A DNA stretch of 64,000 nt from Cohaesibacter sp. ES.047. Lineage in GTDB: Bacteria; Pseudomonadota; Alphaproteobacteria; Rhizobiales; Cohaesibacteraceae. How positions within the stretch are numbered: the first letter of the stretch is position 1; every line of letters starts with the position of its first letter. Position numbers and translations under genes: made by a program. The notes under the pieces are model-generated. The model was not told where the DNA came from. It searched no databases and saw only the letters and a list, made by a program, of their open reading frames with translations. The stretch is from positions 4,418,001 through 4,482,000 of the forward strand of contig NZ_LT907844.1 in the NCBI RefSeq assembly GCF_900215505.1. The letters are read 5' to 3'. Below are positions 56,299 through 64,000 of the stretch, piece after piece.

Positions 56299-56735
56299 TT
56301 CAGATCTCCTATTCTATTCGACCCGATCGGCCAAAAGAAACCAATGTATCCAGTCATTTTCAGGTTTCCCCCACAGCGACCCTTCGACCATGGCGAAAGA
56401 GTTTTATACTCACGTAAGCTGTTGCGAAGCTGACTTACCGCCTCAAGCGTCGTAAGTAACAAATTACTCACCTTAGAGTACGCCTAACTGTGTAAACAAA
56501 TTGAAAAATTGCATCCTTACAATTTCACAAGAAAAACGCTGCACAATAGCTCGCAACAAATGAAGGATATTGTGTGGCAGATCCGACGAGCCCAAGCTGA
56601 TAGCCGGAAATCCACCACTATTGAATGATCGCAAAATTGCAACAGCAGGCCTGCAAGTGTTGCCGAAGAAGATTTTCTCTTGACCTTTTTGCAAAAAACG
56701 CAGAAAAGGCCAGAGGAAAAGGAGAAAGAACAACA
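56299..56735. other. Intergenic region before amn
   Basis: 437 bases, AT-rich toward amn. A weak ACTTAC/GTAAGT inverted repeat lies near 56430-56456. Promoters of the divergent secreted protein and amn must be here, but none is clear. No gene is seen. Confidence 0.4.
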
Positions 56736-58223
56736 ATGAATTCCCCCTTTTCCGTAATTGCACCAAATCAGTTCAATCACGAAACCTACCGCAACGCCGA
56801 AGACGCGATTGACCGGTTGCTGCTGATCTATGAATCGCACACCGAGTTTCTGCAGTCCGCATTCGCGCGTGTGGCCAACGGTGATGTACCCATATCGGGA
56901 CGCTATCGCGCCACCTACCCCGAAATCCGCCTGACCACGGACACCCACGCCCACATCGACAGCCGCTTGTCCTTTGGTCATGTGCCCGGACCGGGGCAGT
57001 ACACCACAACCATCACCCGTCCCGATCTGTTTCGACACTACCTGAAAACCCAGATCGAACTGCTGCTGGCCAATCACAATGTGGGCATCGAAGTCGGCCC
57101 GTCGAACACGCCGATCCCTGTTCACTTTGCCTGGCCCAATGGCATGGATGTCGATGGTTCGTTGCCGGAAACATGGGAGCGTCCCTTGCGCGACGTGTTC
57201 GATGTGCCGGATCTGTCCATCACCGATGACGCCATTGTCAACGGCACACAGCATTACGCGCCTGACGAGATCATCCCGCTTGCACCCTTTACCGGACCAC
57301 GCATCGACTACTCGCTTCATCGTCTTGCCCATTACACGGCGACCCGGCCCGAGCACTTCCAGAATTTCGTCCTCTTTACCAACTACCAATTCTATGTCGA
57401 CGAATTCGTGAACTGGGCCCGTAAAGAAATTGCCAGTGGCAACTCTGAATATGAAGCCTTTGTCGAACCGGGCAATGTCGAGACTCCACGCGGTGCCACA
57501 TCGCCTGAGATCGGCTCGCCGCTCGCGCGCCTGCCCCAGATGCCGGCCTACCATATGAAACGCAAGGGACGGGACGGCATCTCGATGGTCAACATCGGCG
57601 TCGGGCCATCAAACGCCAAGACGATCACCGACCATATCGCAGTGCTCCGCCCCCATGCCTGGCTGATGCTGGGCCATTGTGCGGGCCTGCGCAACACGCA
57701 GCGTCTTGGCGATTATGTCCTCGCACATGGCTATGTCCGCGAGGATCATGTTCTGGACGCGGACTTGCCCACCTGGGTGCCCATTCCGCCCCTAGCCGAA
57801 ATTCAGGTCGCACTCGAAAAGGCCGTCGCCGACATCACTGGCTACAGCGGCTACGAGCTCAAGCGGATCATGCGAACCGGGACCGTCGCAACGATCGACA
57901 ACCGGAACTGGGAATTGCGCGACCACCGGGAACCGGTGGAGCGCCTGTCCCAGTCTCGCGCCATCGGGCTGGATATGGAATCGGCCACGATTGCCGCCAA
58001 TGGATTCCGCTTCCGCGTTCCTTACGGCACGCTTCTGTGCGTCTCGGACAAACCACTTCATGGCGAATTGAAGCTCCCCGGCATGGCCAGCTCATTCTAC
58101 AACGAACAAGTCGGCCAGCATCTTCAAATCGGCATCAGAGCGTTGGAAGAGCTGCGCAAGATGCCGATAGAACGCATTCATTCTAGGAAACTGCGCAGCT
58201 TCGCAGAAACGGCCTTCCAGTGA
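56736..58223 (+). CDS. amn: AMP nucleosidase
   Basis: A 495-residue enzyme that splits AMP into adenine and ribose-5-phosphate and so regulates the adenylate pool. The N-terminal domain (TYRNAEDAIDRLLLIYE) is the AMP-nucleosidase-specific region, and the C-terminal domain is a phosphorylase fold with VNIGVGPSNAKTITDHIAVLRP, MLGHCAGLRNTQRLGDYVLA and GLDMESATIAANGFRFRVPYGTLLCVSDKPLHGE. The start used has AAGGAG nearby; the 37-residue upstream extension is Cys/Arg-rich and lacks family sequence. A terminator follows. Confidence 0.94.
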   Translation: MNSPFSVIAPNQFNHETYRNAEDAIDRLLLIYESHTEFLQSAFARVANGDVPISGRYRATYPEIRLTTDTHAHIDSRLSFGHVPGPGQYTTTITRPDLFRHYLKTQIELLLANHNVGIEVGPSNTPIPVHFAWPNGMDVDGSLPETWERPLRDVFDVPDLSITDDAIVNGTQHYAPDEIIPLAPFTGPRIDYSLHRLAHYTATRPEHFQNFVLFTNYQFYVDEFVNWARKEIASGNSEYEAFVEPGNVETPRGATSPEIGSPLARLPQMPAYHMKRKGRDGISMVNIGVGPSNAKTITDHIAVLRPHAWLMLGHCAGLRNTQRLGDYVLAHGYVREDHVLDADLPTWVPIPPLAEIQVALEKAVADITGYSGYELKRIMRTGTVATIDNRNWELRDHREPVERLSQSRAIGLDMESATIAANGFRFRVPYGTLLCVSDKPLHGELKLPGMASSFYNEQVGQHLQIGIRALEELRKMPIERIHSRKLRSFAETAFQ

Positions 58224-58245
58224 TTGCGAACTGATCATCAAAAAG

Positions 58246-58275
58246 AAAAAGCGGCCCTCAGGAGCCGCTTTTTTT
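58246..58275. terminator. Bidirectional terminator between amn and EAL gene 1
   Basis: AAAAAGCGGC pairs with GCCGCTTTTT around eight bases and is flanked by A and T runs on both sides. Confidence 0.88.
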
Positions 58276-58314
58276 ATTCTGAAAAGCAAATGAACAAGAG
58301 CCTCGGCTGCGCAA

Positions 58315-59916
58315 TCAGGCAGCGTTCACGGCTTCATCCAATTCCTCGGGCGCCGCGTCCTTCTGTGAGGCAAGGGCCCGGGAAGCCTTGTACAATTCGG
58401 CAAACGATGAGGCGGGTAGCGGCGGCGCGAAGAGATAGCCTTGCGCGGCAGACACACCCATTCGGCGCAATTCGACCACCTGCCTCTCGGTTTCGATGCC
58501 CTCAGCAATCACTCCGATGTTGAGGCGAGCGGCCAGCTCAATCAATCCCTTGACCAACTCGGTTCCCGCAAGTCCCTGATCGATGGCATCCACCATAAGC
58601 TTGTCGAGCTTGAGAATATCAACACCGATGCTCGTCAGATTGTACAGGCCACTGTGACCCGATCCCACATCATCGAGAGCGATTTCGGACCCCAATGCCT
58701 GAATGCGGCTGATGATATCCTTGGCCAGGGTCAAGTCGGTAATCGGAACCCGATCTGACACTTCAAAGATCAGATTCGTGTAGCCAACCGAGCTTTCGCC
58801 GAAAACGCTCTGGACGTCATCGACGATGGCCTCGTCAACCAACTGGCTTGAAAAGAGATTGAACGAGACTTTCAGATCGCCACCACCATCAATGAGCGGG
58901 GCAATCACGTCCCTTGCATCTTCCATGATCCGGTTGGTGACTTCTCGCGTGACCCGATAGTTCTGAGCCAGCGGGATGAATTCGTGTGGTTGAACGACAG
59001 TGCCATCTGGCTTGTTCCAGCGTGTCAGCACTTCGCATCCCGTGATTCGGCCCGTTTCCAGACACACGATCGGCTGCATGAACGGCACAAATTCTCCATT
59101 GTCCAATGCAGCCAGAATGCGATCCCCCTCGGTCGGACGATACCGCCCAAGAAGAAATCCACCAACCAGCGCAATGGCACAAAGAATGAAACCGAATGCA
59201 TTGATCATCTTGCGCGGTTGATGCGCAATGACATCAAGCGCAGCCTTGGAGACCGAGATGTTGACCTCGAACGGCATGAACTCGGACATGGCGCGAACAT
59301 GGACAGAGGTCTCACCGCTTTCCAACGCTTCCAGAATGTACCATGGTTCGTTGTTGCCCAGAGACAGCATGGCAACACGGAAGCGGCGCAATTCGTTGCG
59401 AACAGGATCGATACGGATCAATTCGCCGGGCACCCGGGCCACCAGCCGGCGACCGTTGGTGATATGGCGAATAACCAGAAGAGAGGCCATCTCGCCTTCT
59501 TTCCTGCCCTCGGAAAGCGACAGCATCACCTCCGGATCATTGGTATCGTATGTCGACAAAAGCCCCTTCTGACGGGACGACTGACCAAGATCGGTGCAAA
59601 CCAGATTGCCATTGCGATCAACCAGACCGATGGTGTCGATCCACGGGGTCGACCTGACGGCGTCACTGTAAAGGTAACGATGATCATGGGTGCAGGAAAG
59701 CCCCGACGAATTCGCAAGATCGTTCAACACCTTGATGGTGGTCTGCGTCGCCTCCGAGGCACGCTCCAGCATCAATTGCGCAGAAACATTGAGTCCTTCT
59801 TCGACTTCGGAGCGTGTCTGCCAATCAAGTACGCCGCGCGCGCCCATAGTGAGAAGCAACGCGCCCAACACTCCAAACGACATGTAGCCAGCAATTTTCG
59901 TGGCATTCCTAAACAT
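58315..59916 (-). CDS. CSS-motif EAL phosphodiesterase 1
   Basis: A 533-residue inner-membrane protein that should hydrolyse c-di-GMP to pGpG. Two transmembrane helices (near 10-30 and 230-255) flank a periplasmic CSS-type sensor with cysteines in SSGLSCTHDH and NLVCTDLGQ, a redox or disulphide sensor in the family. The EAL domain has EVLTR, NLFSS, FEVSD, DDVGSGHSG, KLDK and AEGIETE. Where most EALs have a second Glu (ExxE) this one has Asp (EVSD), a conservative change. It is the downstream gene of a tandem pair. Confidence 0.9.
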   Translation of the reverse strand: MFRNATKIAGYMSFGVLGALLLTMGARGVLDWQTRSEVEEGLNVSAQLMLERASEATQTTIKVLNDLANSSGLSCTHDHRYLYSDAVRSTPWIDTIGLVDRNGNLVCTDLGQSSRQKGLLSTYDTNDPEVMLSLSEGRKEGEMASLLVIRHITNGRRLVARVPGELIRIDPVRNELRRFRVAMLSLGNNEPWYILEALESGETSVHVRAMSEFMPFEVNISVSKAALDVIAHQPRKMINAFGFILCAIALVGGFLLGRYRPTEGDRILAALDNGEFVPFMQPIVCLETGRITGCEVLTRWNKPDGTVVQPHEFIPLAQNYRVTREVTNRIMEDARDVIAPLIDGGGDLKVSFNLFSSQLVDEAIVDDVQSVFGESSVGYTNLIFEVSDRVPITDLTLAKDIISRIQALGSEIALDDVGSGHSGLYNLTSIGVDILKLDKLMVDAIDQGLAGTELVKGLIELAARLNIGVIAEGIETERQVVELRRMGVSAAQGYLFAPPLPASSFAELYKASRALASQKDAAPEELDEAVNAA

Positions 59917-60065
59917 GAATCCCCGCACCCCTATTCCCACCACCACTATACCCCACGAGCGATGAAAATTCGGTTGACATATTTGGCCTTAATATTCCGA
60001 GCCGAGATCTGCACAAACCTTCAAGCAAAGGCTTCGCGGTTCCTCTCACCAAAGGCACCTGTCGA

Positions 60066-61739
60066 CTAGGCGCTAATCTCTTTGGGCATCGTAACGCTGT
60101 TGTCCGGCCCCAAAACGGTTGGAAGATCCTCAGGCGACTGATGACGAGGCGACTTGCCCAGTTTCTCAACCAGCTTGAGATAGGCAGAACTAGGAAGCGG
60201 AGGCGCAAACAGATAGCCTTGCGCTTCATCGACCCCCGCCTTGCGCAGATAGGAGAGCTGACCCTCGGTCTCCACCCCTTCTGCCACGACCACCATCTTC
60301 ATCCCCTTCGCCATGGCACTGAGGGAATCGACAATGGGTGAGGTTTCGCTCTCAGCCGTGATGCTGTCGACAAACAGTTTGTCGATCTTGATGATGTCCA
60401 TCCCGAGCTTCTGCAGATAGGCAAATCCCCCGTGGCCCGTCCCGGCATCATCCAGAGCGACCCGCACACCGAGCCGCTGCATCCGTTCTATGATAGCGCG
60501 AGCCCGGTCAAGATTCTCGAGCGGCTGGCGCTCTGTTACTTCAAAGACCAATTGCTTGAAGCGAACCCCGGAGTTGCCAAAAGTCCGTTCAATCTCGCTA
60601 ACGATCTCGATATCATCGAAATGCCGGTTGAACAGGTTGATAGCGACCTTGAGATGCGGGAACCGCGCATAGGAATTCGACAATTCCACAGCGACCTGTT
60701 CCATCAAAAGGCTCGTCATTGGCAAGGCCAGTCCGGATGCTTCCGCCGTGTCGATGAAGTGGCCCGGCGGAACAATCGAACCATCGGATTTACGCCACCG
60801 CACCAGCACCTCGCATCCAGCAAGACGTCCGCTCTGGATATCGATGATCGGCTGATAGAACGGCACGAACTCCCGCAGCTTGATACCCTGCTTGATGCTG
60901 ATATAGGGGCTGGGCTTGCGCATGCCCAAGCGAACGCAGAAAAACAGGATGAACACCCCGGTCAGCGCCGAAAACCCATGAATCACATTCATGATACCGT
61001 CAAAGGATTGCCAGACACTGGCAAAGGGGACCGAAATCGACACACCGATTGGGTAACGCTCAGAGGTCTTGCTGAGGGTCACAAGATCCCCCGCCCAAAT
61101 CGGATCTTCCTGAATATCTGCAAACGGAGATGCCTGTCTCAGTTTTATCTCGGGTGATGTTTCAGCGATCACCGCTTCGTCGGCCAGTTTCACCGACATC
61201 CTATAATCGGAACCAAACTCGGTCTGCATGGAATCAAGATCGAATGATTCAGCAAGAATGAACGCACCAATCGAAACACCCTCTTTGATCTTCCAGGTGA
61301 CGAGCAATCCATTTTTGTCCGTAAAGCCATCCACAACTGCAAAATAGTGCAAGTGAGGGACAGTTCCGGAAGCACCACCCGAAAGAAGATGGAGACGCGA
61401 AATATCCCGGATGGACGAGCAGTACATTTGATTTTTGTTGTAGATCAGGCCGATGTTATGCATATCGCCATGGCGCAGGGTCATCTCCCGAAACGATGCC
61501 TGAAGCGAAGCGTCACAGGCTGGCACGTGATTTTGGTGCGGCAAAGTAGTGAAAACGTCGACCGCGACCTGAATCAACCGTTCCGCATTGGCAAGCGATC
61601 GGGAGGCCGTCTGTTCCAGATTCCACACGGCCCGCGACTGCACATAGTCGCGCATGAGCACATGGGCAAGGAACATCGGTGCGAGACCGAGAACAACGCC
61701 CAGTAACATCAAAATGACCGATCGGATTCTGTTTCTCAA
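60066..61739 (-). CDS. CSS-motif EAL phosphodiesterase 2
   Basis: A 557-residue paralogue of the downstream neighbour. An N-terminal transmembrane helix (VILMLLGVVLGLAPMFLAHVL) and a second one (VIHGFSALTGVFILFFCVRLG) bracket a periplasmic CSS domain with YCSSIRDIS and CDASLQ. The EAL domain is complete: EVLVR, INLFNRH, FEVTER, DDAGTGHGG, KIDK, AEGVETE and AQGYLFAPP, so activity is likely. It lies 149 bases upstream of EAL 1 on the same strand. Together they form a local duplication set that could report envelope redox state to c-di-GMP. Confidence 0.92.
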   Translation of the reverse strand: MRNRIRSVILMLLGVVLGLAPMFLAHVLMRDYVQSRAVWNLEQTASRSLANAERLIQVAVDVFTTLPHQNHVPACDASLQASFREMTLRHGDMHNIGLIYNKNQMYCSSIRDISRLHLLSGGASGTVPHLHYFAVVDGFTDKNGLLVTWKIKEGVSIGAFILAESFDLDSMQTEFGSDYRMSVKLADEAVIAETSPEIKLRQASPFADIQEDPIWAGDLVTLSKTSERYPIGVSISVPFASVWQSFDGIMNVIHGFSALTGVFILFFCVRLGMRKPSPYISIKQGIKLREFVPFYQPIIDIQSGRLAGCEVLVRWRKSDGSIVPPGHFIDTAEASGLALPMTSLLMEQVAVELSNSYARFPHLKVAINLFNRHFDDIEIVSEIERTFGNSGVRFKQLVFEVTERQPLENLDRARAIIERMQRLGVRVALDDAGTGHGGFAYLQKLGMDIIKIDKLFVDSITAESETSPIVDSLSAMAKGMKMVVVAEGVETEGQLSYLRKAGVDEAQGYLFAPPLPSSAYLKLVEKLGKSPRHQSPEDLPTVLGPDNSVTMPKEISA

Positions 61740-62159
61740 AGATTTGCTTCCCTATTGACTAAGCGACTTTAGGAAAAGACCCCTAACATTGCTTTAACCA
61801 TCCGATTGCAAACAACAATTTTAAACGTGATAAGCACATTTCGATATCGGAACAGACGTGATAGGACTGGAGCAAACAACGTCCTGACAAGACAGGCATA
61901 CAAAACTGATACATCCTGCCTATTGTCTTTTCCCCAGGACCGACACAGACTTCGTAATCTCGCAATGTCCCGCCCACATACTGCCGCTGGGAAACGGCGC
62001 GCACTGCGGGGCAACAACCGTCATTTCCGAAGCTTGCCGAGTCATTTCGTGCGTCTTGTTGCCACATTTCTCCGCAATGCTCCGCGCACTCCATTCACAC
62101 GGAGCAAGACCAATTGGTCGTTCACTCTGCTCACTGATAGCCAAAAAGGCAATTTGCTT
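61740..62159. other. Divergent intergenic region, EAL 2 / large secreted protein gene
   Basis: 420 bases, moderately AT-rich next to the EAL start. No convincing hairpin terminator or gene is visible; frames on the minus strand read cysteine-rich peptides without coding character. Promoters of both divergent genes lie here. Confidence 0.4.
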
Positions 62160-64000
62160 ATGAAGCGCCACAGCTGGACCATTTCTTTCCTTCTTATTTC
62201 AACCTCATTGGCTCACGCCCAGAGCGGAGCTGAAGAGGCATTTTCGGAACTCATCCGGGACCTCAACCAGAGCGGCCTGTTCACCGCCGAGGTTGGATCC
62301 ATGCACTATCAGGAAGATGGTGATGTCCTGACGGCTCAAAATGTCACCTACAAGTTTGACTGGTCACTCCCCGGTGACCTGATGTCGCTTAATGATGACT
62401 TGCTGAAGCTCGATGATCAAAACAAAGCCGATGGCAGCAAAAGCAGCGCTGCTTCGGACGGATCGAAAGAATCGGACGAGAAAGAAGATACCGAAGGCCA
62501 CATATCCATGACCATGACAGTGCCAACGATCACGGCAACTGGCATGAGACTGGAGCTTGATGGTGTTTCCTACGACACGATGAGCTACGAAGGACATCAG
62601 TTCCTTGTCACCATCGATATGCCCGGCACCGACAACGACGCGACAATCAAGGGAACGGGCCTTGGCAAGGACGAAATGGTCAATGGCTATCAGCCATTTC
62701 TTGGCAAATTCGAAATCGCCTCTGACCGCCCGATTGGCAGCGTACTGGACTATATGCGTCCGCTGTTGCTCAAACCGCACCTCGACGAATACACCTCTGC
62801 AGGCTACACGACGACCCAACTCACAGGCAAAGGCGTGGTCACCGAAGAAGCCGAATTGGGGCCTCTGACCATGAAGAACATGCGGGACGGCAAGATCGAG
62901 AGCTACGAACTGGCCTATCAAAAGGGTGAGATGCCGCTTAGAGCCATGATGGCGGGTCAAACCGAGAGCGACGAGACACCCGATCAATCCCTCAAAGGGA
63001 TACCTGAAAAGCTGACCTACGAAGTCGGAAAGACGACTTACAAGGATTACAATATTGCAGCCATGTTGGCCGCTATAGATCCCAACCTGTCGGCTCAAGA
63101 CGACAACGCGATGGTTCTGTCCGAGGTCAATACCGGTCCGATCACAATGACCGCCACGGACCTCTTCGAATTTTCGATCGCCCCGTCGGTGATGAAGGAC
63201 TTCGCGCTCAAGCAGCCTCAGACCTACATCGTTCCCCTGATCGATGAACTCATCGCCAAGGGTCAGTCACCGGAAAATCTGCCCGCTGAACAAAAACGCG
63301 CCCTGTTCCGGGCCGGCTTTGATCTCTTGCGCGGATTTAGCCTCGGGCTGAGTGAAAATGGTGAAATAAAAGCCAAGGGCACCATGCCCGAAGGCAAGTA
63401 CAAGGGCCAGACAATCGAAGCCAGCATCGGCAAACTGCACGTTTCCGATATCAGCGCCGAAGGTGTTGGAGAAGTCTCCCTGTCAGGCGTAACCTATGGC
63501 GGTCCTCCGAGCATTCAGCTGTCCCTTGGACGTCTGGCGCTCGAGAACCTCGAATTCGCCAACTACGACGAAATTGAAAACTTCTTCATGCGCCGCCTTG
63601 AGGGACAGGATCCAACATCCGCAGAAATGGCAAAGATCGCCCCTGAAGGCTTTGACATTGCTATCAGCGATCTGTCCTATCAGGACGCAAAAGACAACAA
63701 GGTTAGCCTCGCGTCGCTTAAAACCGGCATGAAACGTCAAGGCCTTGCCATTCCGGCACTCTTCACGTCCAAGATCGACGAGCTGACGATTTCCAAATCA
63801 CTGCTTCGCCATCCCCTCGCGTCGGTGCTGATGACCCAGCTTAATCTTGATAGTCTGACATTTAACCAAGACATCAAGATCGCCTGGGATGAAAACAGCG
63901 AAACCGTCAATGTGGATCCCCTTTCCATCGAGTTGATGCAGATAGCCAAACTGTCCGGTAACTTGGGCTTCGGCGGCATCATCCGGAACTATCTGGACAA
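62160..64000 (+). CDS. Large secreted protein of unknown family (partial, runs off the right edge)
   Basis: The frame is open from ATG 62160 to the window end, giving 613 residues. A short signal peptide (WTISFLLISTSLAHAQ) precedes an acidic Ser/Asp/Lys-rich insertion at about 92-115. The rest is dominated by beta-strand-like repeats with GxxM/L and TxTxT patterns, for example TMTVPTITATGMRLELDG and GVGEVSLSGVTYGGPP. I do not recognise the family; it distantly suggests AsmA or DUF945-like exported beta-rich proteins, but that is a guess. It is divergent from the EAL pair. No cysteine was noted in the visible part. Export to periplasm or outer membrane is inferred. Confidence 0.75.
   Translation, partial: MKRHSWTISFLLISTSLAHAQSGAEEAFSELIRDLNQSGLFTAEVGSMHYQEDGDVLTAQNVTYKFDWSLPGDLMSLNDDLLKLDDQNKADGSKSSAASDGSKESDEKEDTEGHISMTMTVPTITATGMRLELDGVSYDTMSYEGHQFLVTIDMPGTDNDATIKGTGLGKDEMVNGYQPFLGKFEIASDRPIGSVLDYMRPLLLKPHLDEYTSAGYTTTQLTGKGVVTEEAELGPLTMKNMRDGKIESYELAYQKGEMPLRAMMAGQTESDETPDQSLKGIPEKLTYEVGKTTYKDYNIAAMLAAIDPNLSAQDDNAMVLSEVNTGPITMTATDLFEFSIAPSVMKDFALKQPQTYIVPLIDELIAKGQSPENLPAEQKRALFRAGFDLLRGFSLGLSENGEIKAKGTMPEGKYKGQTIEASIGKLHVSDISAEGVGEVSLSGVTYGGPPSIQLSLGRLALENLEFANYDEIENFFMRRLEGQDPTSAEMAKIAPEGFDIAISDLSYQDAKDNKVSLASLKTGMKRQGLAIPALFTSKIDELTISKSLLRHPLASVLMTQLNLDSLTFNQDIKIAWDENSETVNVDPLSIELMQIAKLSGNLGFGGIIRNYLD

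Overview
The window is ordinary, gene-dense chromosomal DNA of an alphaproteobacterium, most likely a member of the Rhizobiales (Hyphomicrobiales). The evidence is the gene order: an NAD(P)H-hydrate epimerase gene next to glnB-glnA; a rhizobial-type suf operon (cysteine desulfurase 2, sufB, sufC, sufD, sufS, sufX/sufT, sufA); and the run aroQ-accB-accC-aat-DUF2155-NDUFA12. Lineage-typical families such as the TIGR02301 protein, NDUFA12 and a class II ribonucleotide reductase agree. The genus cannot be fixed from the sequence. A marine relative such as Cohaesibacter is only a guess. I see no prophage, insertion sequence, CRISPR array, integron, tRNA or rRNA gene.

Layout. 1-3.2 kb: nitrogen assimilation (nnr fragment, glnB, glnA) with a good sigma-54 promoter candidate before glnB. 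3.4-8.9 kb: small unknown genes, parE and conserved alphaproteobacterial hypotheticals. 9.1-12 kb: a RhlE-type RNA helicase and a diguanylate cyclase. 12.1-19.9 kb: an eight-gene suf operon on the minus strand, carrying an unexpected cupin gene between sufB and sufC and an Irr-box-like dyad upstream of its first gene. 20.2-30.1 kb: alpha/beta hydrolase, anmK, tyrS, a large AsmA/YhdP-like envelope protein, a Bcp peroxiredoxin, an M23 endopeptidase and a DUF3563 miniprotein. 30.4-37.1 kb, minus strand: prfB with its programmed +1 frameshift, mrcA, a cation/proton antiporter and an N-acetylmuramoyl-L-alanine amidase. 37.8-40.8 kb: RNase E. 41-45 kb: aminotransferase, M48 protease with TPR-like tail, DsbA-like oxidoreductase. 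45.3-49.9 kb: aroQ, accB, accC, aat, DUF2155 and NDUFA12. 50-55.1 kb: a response regulator and the B12-dependent ribonucleotide reductase nrdJ, whose 719-base leader carries two helically phased pairs of NrdR-box-like sequences. 55.2-64 kb: LysE exporter, a small secreted cysteine protein, AMP nucleosidase, two tandem CSS-EAL phosphodiesterases, and the start of a large secreted protein of unknown family.

Functional themes are housekeeping: nitrogen, Fe-S, cell wall, RNA turnover, fatty acid and dNTP supply, plus c-di-GMP turnover (one cyclase, two EAL proteins). The most informative signals are regulatory: the prfB frameshift site, phased NrdR boxes, the sigma-54 glnB promoter, the Irr-like box of the suf operon, and a perfect palindrome just before the cyclase start codon. 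I found no clear candidate for an entirely new multi-gene system. The least explained items are the suf-operon cupin, the secreted protein at the right edge, and several miniproteins.
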